60,021 nt of DNA from Xenococcus sp. MO_188.B8 (GTDB lineage: Bacteria > Cyanobacteriota > Cyanobacteriia > Cyanobacteriales > Xenococcaceae). Where the stretch lies: positions 1-60,021 of the forward strand of contig JASJDR010000039.1 of NCBI GenBank assembly GCA_030065615.1, in the 5' to 3' direction. The translations under genes were made by a program, and so were the position numbers. Positions within the stretch are counted from its first letter, which is position 1, and every line of letters begins with the position of its first letter. A model generated the notes under the pieces. That model saw only the letters and a program-made list of their open reading frames with translations, did not search any database and had not been told where the DNA came from. Shown here piece after piece: positions 34,452 to 43,549 of this stretch.

Positions 34452-37400
34452 ATGGCTGAAGATAATCCTAAATACAATGCAAGGTTTGAAGCTCAAGCAG
34501 AGGGTTTTGCGGTTGGTGATCACAACATTATTTATAACTATTTCGGCTATAGAGAAGAAGTAAAAGTTGAACCTGATGATGATAATCTTCCCTGTCCTTA
34601 TCGAGGTTTATATCACTTCAATCCTAACGATGCTGAGTACTTCTTTGGAAGAGAAGTTTTTGTAGAAGAATTATTTAAAGCAACTCAAACCCGTAATTTC
34701 ATTCCTGTGCTTGGTGCGTCGGGAAGTGGGAAATCTTCGGTGGTTTTGGCGGGATTAGTACCAAAACTAGAACAAGAAGGTCATTGGAAATTTACTCACT
34801 TTCGTCCTGGTTCAGATCCTTTTCATGCTCTAGCTTTAGCACTTGTTCCTCTGTATACTCCTGAATTGGATGATACTGATAAAATCGCTCAAGCAAGAAA
34901 ACTAGCTAGCTACTTGAATGATAATACTGTTGTCCTTTCTGATGTTTTTACCAAAATTCAACAAAATCACTCCAATCATCGATTACTTTTGATTGCGGAT
35001 CAGTTTGAGGAACTCTACACTCTATGTGAAGAGAAAAGCCGTCATCGTTTTCTTGATATTTTATTAGACAGCATTCACTCTCCCCTTTCTCAGACTAATT
35101 CTCTAGTCTTAGTGACAATGATGCGGGCAGATTTTTTAGGCAATGCTCTTTCCTATCCGACTTTTGCAGATCTGTTGCGCACGGCTGATGTCAAAATCAG
35201 ATCCATGAATCGAGAGGAACTTTGTTCTGTTATCGAAAAGCCTGCCCAAAAGTTAGGAGTGACATTTGAGGCGGGACTGGTAGAACGAATTCTCGATGAT
35301 GTAGAAGATGAGCCAGGAAATTTACCTTTGCTAGAGTTTGCTTTGACAGAGTTGTGGAACAAGCGAACGAGTAAACAATTAACTCACAAAATATATGAAG
35401 AAATTGGTCAGGTAGAAGGTGCTTTGGCTCGCCATGCTGACGAAAAATATGGCAATTTGACTAAGGAAGAACAGGATCAAGTACGGCGTATTTTTCTTCA
35501 ATTGGTGCGTCCAGGTGAGGGAGCAGAGGATACCAGACGAATCGCGATGAAGACGGAATTAGGGGAGCAAAGTTGGTCTTTGGTAAAACAACTGGCAGAT
35601 GCTCGGTTGGTGGTAACAAGTCGCAATTCGACAGAACAAGAAACGGTAGAGATAGTCCATGAAGCTCTTATCCATAATTGGGGAGAACTTCGGCAATGGA
35701 TGAATACAGATCGGGTATTTAGAGCTTGGCAAGAGCAATTGCGATCGGCAAAGAGACAATGGGAAGCAACTAATCAAGATCCTGGTTCCTTGTTGCGGGG
35801 CGCAGCTTTAGCAGAAGCAGAAGAAAATCTGACCGAACGTCCAGAAGACTTAATTTCTGAGAAAGTATTTATTGAGGAGAGTATTCAAGAACGAGATCGC
35901 CTGGAACGAGAGAAGGAAGAACTTCGAAAGCACGAATTGAGGCAGACTCTTAGGAACGTATTTGGCACAACAGCAAGTTTAATCATCACATTGGTAGCTG
36001 TCTTTGCTGGGTTTAAATGGAGAGAAGAACAAATAGTTCAAATTAATCTTTTGAATGCCACATCACCACTCCTCTTAAGATCGAATAAAGAGGTCGATGA
36101 TTTGAAGGCGATCAAACAAGCCTTACAGACAGAAAAAAAACTTAAGCAGATGTTCTTGCCAGATGCTAAGCTACGCGCTCAAGCAAAAGCAACATTGCAC
36201 AAAGTAGTTTATGGAGTGAGAGAACGGAATCGCTTGGAAGAACATAAAGACGATATTATAGGCCTTGGTATTAGCACAGATGGCAGCAAAATTGCTAGCG
36301 TTGATAGCAGCGGAATCATCTGCTTGTGGGACAACTCAGGCAAACTGTTGGCTAAATTCCAAGGTTCTCAAGGAAATATTCACAGTGTAAGTTTTAACCC
36401 TGATGTCAGTTTACTAGCTACCATTGATTCCCTTACTAATCCTGATGGAAGTTTTCCAGGAGATCCAAATAAGCGCGTTTTTACCTTGCGTTTATGGAAC
36501 TTAAAAACTCAAAAGCAGGATATTGAATTACGCAAACCTGGAGGTTGGGCTAGGGAAGTAGCCTTTAGCAAGGATGGCAAGCAACTTGCTACTTGGGGCT
36601 ATGATCGAGATCGTAATCGTGTTGAGAACTGGTGGAACTTATCGGGTCAACCAATACCCCAAAACCAATTTAAAGGAGAACCGCAATTCTCGATGCCTAA
36701 GAAACTTCGTAGTACTGATGGTAAGATCGCAACTGCTCAAGAAGACAAAGTCTCCTTGAAAGACTCGTCTGGTCAAGAGATAGCTCAAATCGAAACAAAT
36801 CACGATTTTATTTCTAGCTGGGTTTTCAGCCCTGATGGCAAACAGCTAGTTACCACAGGAGACAGAAACGTTAGCTTGTGGGACTTGTCGAGCAAACATT
36901 TGGCCAAATTTAAAGATCATCGTTCAACCTTCAAGATGATTTTTAGCCCTGATGGCAGCTTATTAGCTAGCAGTGATACTAGTTATGAAAATGAAGATGT
37001 CGATCCTGTTCGATTTCCTATGGGAATAGGACGAGACAATGCTATTAGCTTATGGAACTTGCAAGGTAGAAAGTTGGGGGAAGTACCAAGGAATCAAGGT
37101 AACAGAAGCCCGTTAAACTTTATGATTAGCCCCGATAACCAGCGACTGGCGATCGCAGAAGCAGATGGCACTGCCCGCTTGTGGGACTGGAAGAATAGGC
37201 AGCAGATAGCAGAATTCCAAGAGCCTTTAGGTTCCTCGCTCGTAGGTGTCAGCTTTAGCGGGGAGCGCAGTTTAATAGTAACCAAATCAGGAAACAGCAC
37301 TGTTCAATTGTGGAACTGGGAGGGCAAACAATTAGCCCAGTTCCAAGATACTCAAAGCCAAGTTTATCAGGTAATTCTTAGTCCCGACGGTAGCAAAATT

Positions 37401-37913
37401 GTTACGGCTGGAAATGATGGTTTCCGCTTGTGGAACTTAGATGGCAAACAAGTGGCAAAATTCAAAGCTACTCTAGAAAAGTCTGAGAGAATTATTCTAA
37501 GTCGCGATGGTAGTTCAGTAGCTATCAATGGAAAAGATGGCGTCCGCGTGTGGGACTGGGAGGGCAAACAAGTAGCTCAATTCAATTTTATCGAGGGTGC
37601 AAGTTTTAGCTCTGATGGTCGCTTACTGACTGGTACTAGCGGTTATTCCGGCACTACTCGCGTGTGGGACTTAAAGAGCCAGCAGTTGGTGGCGGAGTTT
37701 AATGGTAATGGTGTCTTCGATGTTCAATTCAGTCCCGATGGTAAGTTACTGGTTATCGTCGGAAACGATGGTTCCCCTACATTATGGCGGTTTGAATCCC
37801 TCGATGAGCTGATGGTAAAGGGTTGCAATTGGGCACGGGACTATTTGGAGAATAACCCCAATGTTAACGAGAGCGACAGACATCTCTGCGACGGGATTGA
37901 TCTGAGTGAATGA
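34452..37913 (+). CDS. NLR-like STAND NTPase with N-terminal amyloid motif and WD40 sensor
   Basis: A 1153-residue protein starting 16 bp after the effector gene. Residues 7-32 are a motif (VGDHN at 21-25) aligning without gaps to the effector C-terminus. Residues 46-400 form an nSTAND1-type NTPase: CPYRGLYHFNPNDAEYFFGRE, Walker A GASGSGKSS at about 87-95, Walker B LLLIADQFEELY near 178-189. A helical region follows, then a TM segment (about 500-522, TASLIITLVAVFAGF), and from about 598 to 1120 some ten WD40 repeats with the SPDG and LWD/LWN pairs. The WD40 part is the expected ligand sensor. Ligand-driven assembly would expose the N-terminal motif. The TM segment implies a membrane site. Confidence 0.93.
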   Translation: MAEDNPKYNARFEAQAEGFAVGDHNIIYNYFGYREEVKVEPDDDNLPCPYRGLYHFNPNDAEYFFGREVFVEELFKATQTRNFIPVLGASGSGKSSVVLAGLVPKLEQEGHWKFTHFRPGSDPFHALALALVPLYTPELDDTDKIAQARKLASYLNDNTVVLSDVFTKIQQNHSNHRLLLIADQFEELYTLCEEKSRHRFLDILLDSIHSPLSQTNSLVLVTMMRADFLGNALSYPTFADLLRTADVKIRSMNREELCSVIEKPAQKLGVTFEAGLVERILDDVEDEPGNLPLLEFALTELWNKRTSKQLTHKIYEEIGQVEGALARHADEKYGNLTKEEQDQVRRIFLQLVRPGEGAEDTRRIAMKTELGEQSWSLVKQLADARLVVTSRNSTEQETVEIVHEALIHNWGELRQWMNTDRVFRAWQEQLRSAKRQWEATNQDPGSLLRGAALAEAEENLTERPEDLISEKVFIEESIQERDRLEREKEELRKHELRQTLRNVFGTTASLIITLVAVFAGFKWREEQIVQINLLNATSPLLLRSNKEVDDLKAIKQALQTEKKLKQMFLPDAKLRAQAKATLHKVVYGVRERNRLEEHKDDIIGLGISTDGSKIASVDSSGIICLWDNSGKLLAKFQGSQGNIHSVSFNPDVSLLATIDSLTNPDGSFPGDPNKRVFTLRLWNLKTQKQDIELRKPGGWAREVAFSKDGKQLATWGYDRDRNRVENWWNLSGQPIPQNQFKGEPQFSMPKKLRSTDGKIATAQEDKVSLKDSSGQEIAQIETNHDFISSWVFSPDGKQLVTTGDRNVSLWDLSSKHLAKFKDHRSTFKMIFSPDGSLLASSDTSYENEDVDPVRFPMGIGRDNAISLWNLQGRKLGEVPRNQGNRSPLNFMISPDNQRLAIAEADGTARLWDWKNRQQIAEFQEPLGSSLVGVSFSGERSLIVTKSGNSTVQLWNWEGKQLAQFQDTQSQVYQVILSPDGSKIVTAGNDGFRLWNLDGKQVAKFKATLEKSERIILSRDGSSVAINGKDGVRVWDWEGKQVAQFNFIEGASFSSDGRLLTGTSGYSGTTRVWDLKSQQLVAEFNGNGVFDVQFSPDGKLLVIVGNDGSPTLWRFESLDELMVKGCNWARDYLENNPNVNESDRHLCDGIDLSE

Positions 37914-37993
37914 GAATTCTTGAGTGACATAACATCTCCATTAGCTAAAAAGTTATATAGAATTGGATTGGATTCTGAATACTGAATCAGTGT

Positions 37994-38098
37994 TCTATTG
38001 AAGTTCAAGTCCCCATTAGAGGATTAAATGGACAGGAAGGAAATCTTATTACTAAATGGCAAATTGATCGCGGTAAAACTATACCAAGATTGATTAGT
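37994..38098 (+). pseudogene. Possible DUF6883-like fragment
   Basis: In the frame starting at 37994 the sequence reads SIEVQVPIRGLNG then WQIDRGKTIPRLIS, the kind of sequence found in DUF6883 C-termini (compare the gene at 55155). It has no start and merges into the HepT remnant in another frame. The match is by eye only. Confidence 0.3.
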
Positions 38099-38441
38099 AT
38101 CCGCAAAAGAAGCATTATTTTTTATCAAAAATCGGACTAGAGAAGATTTGGATAATGATAGGATGTTGTCTTTAGCTCTAGTCAGATTAATTGAAATCAT
38201 GGGCGAAGCTGCTAATCATGTTTCTGAACCTTGCCAAGTCAAATATTATAAAATACCTTGGCGACAAATTATCGGTATGAGAAATCGTATTATTCATGCT
38301 TATTTTGATATTGATTTAGATATTATCTGGCAAGTAGTAACTCAAGATTTAGGTTCAGTTTTAATTGAGGTTGAAAAGGCAATTCAAGAACTAGTGCCGC
38401 TGCGCGAAAGTCAAAAGTCAAAAGTCAAAAGTTTTTCATAG
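38094..38441 (+). pseudogene. HepT-like ribonuclease toxin, 5' end lost
   Basis: HepT is the HEPN ribonuclease toxin of MntA/HepT systems. The frame from 38094 reads KEALFFIKNRTREDLDNDRM, LALVRLIEIMGEAANHVSE, IPWRQIIGMRNRIIHAYFDIDLDIIWQVV, including the active-site R-x4-H-x-Y (RNRIIHAY). But a TGA at 38091-38093 stands in this frame, and only TTG or ATG starts (38148, 38163) remain, leaving out the first helix. The nucleotidyltransferase partner MntA is absent. The C-terminus runs into an AGTCAAA short repeat (38407-38435). Confidence 0.62.
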
Positions 38442-38518
38442 TAAGGGTTTCAAGCTTTTTTAATGGTTGTTATATTTACGCCAACGTCCACTAGAAACGT
38501 GAATTATTTTTTAGTATT

Positions 38519-39655
38519 TTATTTTGTAGCTAAACGAAACAAAAGAAACTGAGTAACTTGATCCTCACTAAAATTATTATCACTGACAAGGATTAAACTA
38601 TTGCTACCATCAGGTAAACGAGGGCCAAGAGACATTCCTTCGAGATTATCAAGGTAAATCCCTAAACCTTGCAGATCTAAAAGCAATTCTTTATTCAGAG
38701 GTTGGACATTAGAAATATCTTTGAGACTATCGATAGTGTAAGTATCACTGGCATTGCCCGCCACTACTTGAAAGATTTTAGCTCCTGCGCCAGTAAAACC
38801 AAAAGTACGTTCTAAACTAAGAAAATAGCCCTCTCGATCGAGAGTGAGTAATTCTGTTAACCCATTGGAAATATCTTCGGGATCATCTGGTTCTAGTAAA
38901 TACAAATGTTCAGCAACAACAATCGGTTGCCCAATAGGATTAACTACATAATGTAAGAAGCGAATTCTGGCACTTTCCTCTTCGGCTAGATCTTGAATTA
39001 ATGATGATTCAGTAGCGGTAAATAATCTAAAGGGATCTTGGGGTAAGCCTACTGCTTTGATAGCGAGAGATTCAAAAGCCAGATTTTGTTGAATTCCTTG
39101 ATTATCTTCCGGAAAATATTTTGGGGATAAGGGTACTGTAGATTTTTGCTTTCCTGTTTGTAAATCGAACTCGGCGATGAAGGGATTAATATTGTTCTCA
39201 GGATTTCCTTCACTAGAAATAAATACTGTACCTCTAGGAGATAGGGCAATTCCTTCTGGATCAATCGTCCCTTGAGAGAAGAGATTACCATTTTGATCTT
39301 TGAGGAACGTGACCTTTTCTACTGTTAGATTATCAATTGAAATTTCATTACTAGGAGTAGTTTGCAGATTTAACTTCATCGTATAAAATCGCGCAGCTTC
39401 CCGTTGACTACGATCATCCGATAAAACGTAAAATAGATCTGAGGCTTGGTCATACGCGATCGCAGATAATCCCCCGACTGTGGTATCTTCAAAGGTAGTT
39501 TGGGGTAATTCGTAACTATCGAGAAATTCTAAAGATAGATCGATGAACATTCTATCTTGCGCCGTTACCCGAGGCGGTAGGCTACAAGCGGTGACGGAAA
39601 ATAATATAATCAGGTAGCATAAGGAACGAATTAGAGGCAAGCGGAAAACATTCAT
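38519..39655 (-). CDS. Phytase-like esterase lipoprotein
   Basis: A 378-residue lipoprotein with signal peptide and lipobox SVTAC. It belongs to the phytase-like (PF13449) beta-propeller family: VGGLSAIAYDQASDLFYVLSDDRS, GTIDPEGIALSPRGTVFISSEGNP, FESLAIKAV, DNLEGMSLGPRLPDGSNSLILVSDNNF. The conserved acidic residues resemble the calcium and phosphate sites of beta-propeller phytases, but the true substrate is unknown. It is exported and anchored to a membrane facing the periplasm. Neighbours on the other strand give no clue to its pathway. Confidence 0.87.
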   Translation of the reverse strand: MNVFRLPLIRSLCYLIILFSVTACSLPPRVTAQDRMFIDLSLEFLDSYELPQTTFEDTTVGGLSAIAYDQASDLFYVLSDDRSQREAARFYTMKLNLQTTPSNEISIDNLTVEKVTFLKDQNGNLFSQGTIDPEGIALSPRGTVFISSEGNPENNINPFIAEFDLQTGKQKSTVPLSPKYFPEDNQGIQQNLAFESLAIKAVGLPQDPFRLFTATESSLIQDLAEEESARIRFLHYVVNPIGQPIVVAEHLYLLEPDDPEDISNGLTELLTLDREGYFLSLERTFGFTGAGAKIFQVVAGNASDTYTIDSLKDISNVQPLNKELLLDLQGLGIYLDNLEGMSLGPRLPDGSNSLILVSDNNFSEDQVTQFLLFRLATK

Positions 39656-39822
39656 TATGTTAGGGAAACTATGAGCTTGGAGATACAGTCTTAATCTTAA
39701 ATCGAGAAGGAGCTTTTAAGTACTGAGGCAAAATTTTTTACGCATTTTTTCCCTAACATCTAATATCTAACACCTATCGACCCTCGATAATTTATTTTGA
39801 ACTACTAATTACTATTAATCAA

Positions 39823-41076
39823 GTGTTAAGCGATCGCATTTTTTCGGCAATTATCAAAAATTCAACTATAGTGCTACTAACCATGCTGGGCATTATGGTT
39901 CCTACTAATCTTAACCAGAAAATAGTTCTTGCCCAAACAGATATTTTCGATCCTTTAGCCACTCCTCAAGAAGATCCTTTATTACCTCCATTAAATGTTG
40001 ACAGAGAGTTAACAGAATTAGAAAAAAGACGAATTAAAAATGCCATTGCTGAGATAGATAAAGAAGCAAGCAATCAATTAGCTCAAAGAAATCTTGAACC
40101 AGCTTTTCAACTTTGGTTTCGAGAATTAAGATTACAAAGAGCCTTAGGAAGAAACGAAGAAATTACCGACTTGGGAAGGATTGGCGCGATCGCATGGCAA
40201 GAAAATCGTAGTGAAGAGTTACGAACTATCGCCCGACGCTTAAGTGTTATTGAACAAGAAATAGCAAAAGATAAGGAGCAGGATTTAGAATTATTGAATA
40301 ATTTAGCAACTGCTTACCAACAAGTTCGTTATCTAGATCGCGCTGTCAATATTTACGAACAAATTTTATCAGCAGTTCGTCAACAAGATAATCCCGCCTC
40401 CGCAGAAAAAATTCTGGTAATTTTAGGAGAACTTTATCTGGCAAAATTTGATTATCCCCAAGCAGGAACTGTTTATGAAGAGTTATTGGCTAGTACGCCC
40501 CAAGATACCCAACATATTATTCCCGATAAACCCGATCAACAGGAAAATTATTTATTAAAATTAATTGATATTTACAATAGTTCTACACAACCAGAAAAAG
40601 CAATTATTGTCAAAAAACAACTTGTTCAAAAATATTCTGATCAAGAGCGATTAGAACAAATAGCCAGTCTTAAAATTTCCCTTGCCAAAGATTACCTAGC
40701 AACAAATCAACTAGAATTAGCCCAGCAATCTTACCAAGAAGCTTTCGTTTTAGCTCGAAATTTACAACAAATTGCCCTAGCCAATGAAGCCCTAGAAAAA
40801 TTAGCTATTCTCCATCAAACCAATAATCAATTAACATTGGCTACCCAAACCTATCTACAACTATTTGAGATTCAAGAACAGGCCAATAATGCCTATGCAA
40901 TGCTAGAACTCTGCGATCGCTTAGGAGCGCTTTATTTATTACAAGATGATTACGATAACGCCTTAGATTTTTATAGTCGAGGGTTGGAAATTGCCCAATT
41001 ACTTAACTATCGTAGAGATTATTTCCAAAATCAAATCAATCAGGTTAATCAACAACAAAAGAATCTATCGTTGTAA
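39823..41076 (+). CDS. Exported TPR-repeat protein
   Basis: A 417-residue protein with a signal peptide (STIVLLTMLGIMVPTNL, cut near VLAQTD), a Pro-rich linker and then helical repeats: LELLNNLATAYQQVRYLDRAVNIYEQIL, GELYLAKFDYPQAGTVYEELL, LAKDYLATNQLELAQQSYQEAF, LGALYLLQDDYDNALDFYSRGLEIA. These are tetratricopeptide repeats with the A-G-Y/F-A-P pattern, about eight units. The start is GTG at 39823, chosen because it gives a complete signal peptide. It likely acts as a periplasmic or thylakoid-lumen scaffold; the partner is unknown. Confidence 0.82.
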   Translation: MLSDRIFSAIIKNSTIVLLTMLGIMVPTNLNQKIVLAQTDIFDPLATPQEDPLLPPLNVDRELTELEKRRIKNAIAEIDKEASNQLAQRNLEPAFQLWFRELRLQRALGRNEEITDLGRIGAIAWQENRSEELRTIARRLSVIEQEIAKDKEQDLELLNNLATAYQQVRYLDRAVNIYEQILSAVRQQDNPASAEKILVILGELYLAKFDYPQAGTVYEELLASTPQDTQHIIPDKPDQQENYLLKLIDIYNSSTQPEKAIIVKKQLVQKYSDQERLEQIASLKISLAKDYLATNQLELAQQSYQEAFVLARNLQQIALANEALEKLAILHQTNNQLTLATQTYLQLFEIQEQANNAYAMLELCDRLGALYLLQDDYDNALDFYSRGLEIAQLLNYRRDYFQNQINQVNQQQKNLSL

Positions 41077-41168
41077 TAGTCACTCCGAGACCACTACTTA
41101 TGATGTTTGTATTTAAATGTTTAACCAAATATTGAGTTTTCCGAGTTAGTTTTACTACCGTAGTTTAA

Positions 41169-41324
41169 TTGCGCTGGTGTCGAATTAATGAGCTCGCCAA
41201 AGGTTTGCAAAAAGCTACAAAACTTATAGTTTCTTCTTCTATTCTTGGTAAAGATGAGGTCAAAGTTAAGAGCTTTAACCTAGTAGCAGATTTACTAGAC
41301 AAAGCTGTACAATCTTTGACATAA
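41169..41324 (+). CDS. Small helical ORF next to the IS607 element
   Basis: From a TTG at 41169 the frame reads LRWCRINELAKGLQKATKLIV then LGKDEVKVKSFNLVADLL, ending at 41324 (51 residues). The codon composition and amphipathic pattern look coding. It ends 19 bp before the IS607 tnpA gene, and the frame is closed just upstream. It may be the tail of a gene disrupted by the element. Confidence 0.35.
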   Translation: MRWCRINELAKGLQKATKLIVSSSILGKDEVKVKSFNLVADLLDKAVQSLT

Positions 41325-41343
41325 TGTCAAGGAAAATAGGGAA

Positions 41344-41985
41344 ATGCGACCAGGAGAATTTGCCAAACGAGTCGGTGTCAGCGTTAAAACCCTTCATCGA
41401 TGGGATGAAACAGGAAAGTTGCCAGCTAAAAGAACTCCATCGGGACATAGATATTACACAGAACCAGATTTAGCTGTAGCTCTGGGAAATGAGATCTCAA
41501 AACCGAAAAGAAAAGTTGTAGTTTACACTCGCGTATCATCTTCAGCCCAAAAACCAGAATTACAAAATCAAGTTCTGGCGATGGAACAATTTTGTTTAGG
41601 GAAAGGTTTGGTTGTAGATGAATGGATCGATGAAGTTGGAGGTGGGTTAAACTTCAAGAGAAGAAAATTTCTCAAGCTAATCTCAAGCATTTTATCGGGA
41701 GAAGTCGAGATCCTAGTAGTCGCTCATAAAGATCGTCTGTGCCGTTTTGCTTATGATTTTGTCGAATACTTAGCTTAAGAAAATGACTGTTCAATTATTG
41801 TGGTTAATCAGCCATCATCATCACCGCAACAAGAACTTGTTGAAGATTTACTTTCAATTGTTCATTGCTTTTCATGCCGTCTTTATGGGCAGAGAAATTA
41901 CAAGAAAAACTTAACAAAAGATTTAAAACAAAATCTTGACATAAATACCCAAAAGATTACAAAATACCAGAAAGTTCAGTGTTAA
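41344..41985 (+). pseudogene. tnpA: IS607 TnpA serine recombinase with in-frame stop
   Basis: The N-terminus (residues 1-40) is a MerR-like DNA-binding domain (PGEFAKRVGVSVKTLHRWDETGKLPAKRTPSGHRYY). The recombinase part carries the catalytic Ser in VVYTRVSSSAQK (about residue 64) and ILVVAHKDRLCRFAYDF. A TAA at 41776-41778 stops the protein after residue 144, but the same frame goes on: ENDCSIIVVNQ, QQELVEDLLSIVHCFSCRLYG, exactly the rest of TnpA, to 41985. The stop is a single-base change (for example CAA or GAA to TAA) that removes the C-terminal helices needed for activity. Confidence 0.87.
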
Positions 41986-43133
41986 AAAAGATGCTTCTGG
42001 GATTTCGTACCAAGTTAAAACTCAATGGGAGACAGCGTAAGCTAATGGCGCAACACGCGGGATACTCCCGTTGGATTTATAACTGGGGATTGGCGACTAA
42101 AATTAAGCTATACCAAGAAGGAATCAAGATTAAAACTACTGAACTTAAAAAATTCTATACCAATCATGTCAAGCCAAATTATCCTTGGCAGAGTAGTTTA
42201 TCTTCTCGGGTTTATCAATTTGCTTTTCGAGATTTAGATACTGCCTACTCGAGATTTTTTAAGGGTTTAGGGGAATTTCCCCGATTCAAAAAAAAAGGCA
42301 TCAACGATAGTTTTACTATTGACGCAGGAGGTAAACTGATCCGAGTAGGTGGAACGAGAATCAAGTTACCATTTATCGGGTGGGTTAATAGTTTTGAGGG
42401 ATTACCTCATACTTCAGTCAAAAAAGTAACTATCAGCAAGCAGGCTGGAGATTGGTATCTTAGTTTGGCCTTTGAACAAGTACGAGAAAAACCACAACTA
42501 AAAAACGAAACTATTGGAATTGATTTAGGAATATCTGATTGGGCTTATTTAAGTAATGGTGAGGTTTTTCCCTCATTAAAACCTTATCGCCAACTACAGA
42601 AAAAACTCTCTCGACTACAATATCTGAATCGTCATAAAGTTGTGGGCTCATCTAATTGGTACAAAGCACAGTTAAAGATAGCTAGATTGCATCATCGAAT
42701 CAGTAATATTCGTCGTGATTATCTCCATAAAATGACCAGCTATATTGCTAAAACTTGGTCCAAGATTGCTATTGAGGACTTATGTGTTTCTGGGATGTTG
42801 GCTAATCACAAATTAAGTAAAGCTGTTGCCGACCAAGCATTTTATGAGTTTCGTCGCCAACTCGAATATAAATGTCCGTTATATGGTTCAGAATTAGTGA
42901 TCGTTGATCGTTGGTTTCCATCGAGTAAAACTTGTTCTAATTGCCAAAATATCAAACAAGATTTAAAACTATCTGATAGATGGTTTAATTGCACTGAATG
43001 CGAGACCCATTTACCTCGTGATTTTAATGCGAGCATTAATTTAGCTCACTATGCGGACGGCTTGTCCGTGAAAGCTTGTGAAGTAGATAACGCCGACGTT
43101 ACTATTATGAAGCAAGAAGTAATCAACAGATAA
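41979..43133 (+). CDS. tnpB: TnpB, RNA-guided nuclease of an IS607-type element
   Basis: TnpB is the ancestor of Cas12: with an omega-RNA from the element's right end it cuts the empty donor site and aids retention. This 384-residue copy is intact. RuvC residues are visible in IGIDLGISDWA (Asp), IAIEDLCVSGM (Glu) and LPRDFNASINLA (Asp). A zinc finger lies between (CSNCQ, CTEC). The N-terminal part (LGFRTKLKLNGRQRKLM, YSRWIYNWGL) and the GEFPRFKKKG segment fit the family. The start is GTG at 41979, overlapping tnpA. The omega-RNA should overlap its 3' end and the sequence after 43133. Confidence 0.94.
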   Translation: MLKKMLLGFRTKLKLNGRQRKLMAQHAGYSRWIYNWGLATKIKLYQEGIKIKTTELKKFYTNHVKPNYPWQSSLSSRVYQFAFRDLDTAYSRFFKGLGEFPRFKKKGINDSFTIDAGGKLIRVGGTRIKLPFIGWVNSFEGLPHTSVKKVTISKQAGDWYLSLAFEQVREKPQLKNETIGIDLGISDWAYLSNGEVFPSLKPYRQLQKKLSRLQYLNRHKVVGSSNWYKAQLKIARLHHRISNIRRDYLHKMTSYIAKTWSKIAIEDLCVSGMLANHKLSKAVADQAFYEFRRQLEYKCPLYGSELVIVDRWFPSSKTCSNCQNIKQDLKLSDRWFNCTECETHLPRDFNASINLAHYADGLSVKACEVDNADVTIMKQEVINR

Positions 43134-43210
43134 TCTAGATTGTCTAGTTTTGTCTAGGAATTATAAAGCAGTTATATAAAGTAATAACTCGACTGTTGTA
43201 TTTTGAATTT

Positions 43211-43243
43211 CGCGCACCGAGAAGCGAAGCTCGTCGAAATCGC
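43211..43243. repeat. Palindromic repeat before higA
   Basis: CGCGCACCGAGAAGCGAAGC is followed by TCGTCGAAATCGC. This is another member of the GAAGCG/CTTCGC-type dispersed palindromes, between the IS607 element and higA. Confidence 0.35.
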
Positions 43244-43252
43244 TGACTGTCT

Positions 43253-43549
43253 TCAAACAACCTCTAGCTTTTTTAACTTTTGTATTTCCTTATAGCGATC
43301 GCTTTGCTTTGTTTGCCACAGATCATAGTTAGTCTGCATTTTTAACCAAGATTCCGCAGAACCACCTAAGATCCTTTCTAGCCTCAATGCCATATCAACA
43401 CTTACTGAACTTTTTCCTGAGACTAGACGCGAAAAGGTTGGCGCTGATACACCTAATGCCTCTGACACAGTTCTCAGACTCATCCCAGATTCTTTTATGT
43501 ATAGTTCCTTGATCACTTCCTCAGGATGCATTGGGTTATACATTGCCAT
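43253..43549 (-). CDS. higA: HigA antitoxin (XRE/HigA family)
   Basis: A 98-residue helix-turn-helix antitoxin. The HTH is clear: SLRTVSEALGVSAPTFSRLVSGKSSVSVDMALRLERILG, followed by SAESWLKMQTNYDLW, which is diagnostic of the HigA/VapI group. It binds and neutralises HigB and represses the operon. Gene order is toxin first (higB 43842 to 43549), and the higA ATG overlaps the higB TAA by one base (TAATG), the usual coupling in higBA. Confidence 0.92.
   Translation of the reverse strand: MAMYNPMHPEEVIKELYIKESGMSLRTVSEALGVSAPTFSRLVSGKSSVSVDMALRLERILGGSAESWLKMQTNYDLWQTKQSDRYKEIQKLKKLEVV

Larger units (their letters stand above)
41325..43140 (+). mobile_element. IS607-type insertion sequence (tnpA + tnpB)
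   Basis: The element carries a serine-recombinase tnpA and a tnpB that overlap by 7 bp in the order typical of IS607. IS607 elements lack inverted repeats and target duplications, so the ends cannot be placed exactly. The left end is probably just before 41344 and the right end shortly after the tnpB stop at 43133. tnpA has an in-frame stop, so the copy may be immobile unless helped in trans. Confidence 0.75.
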
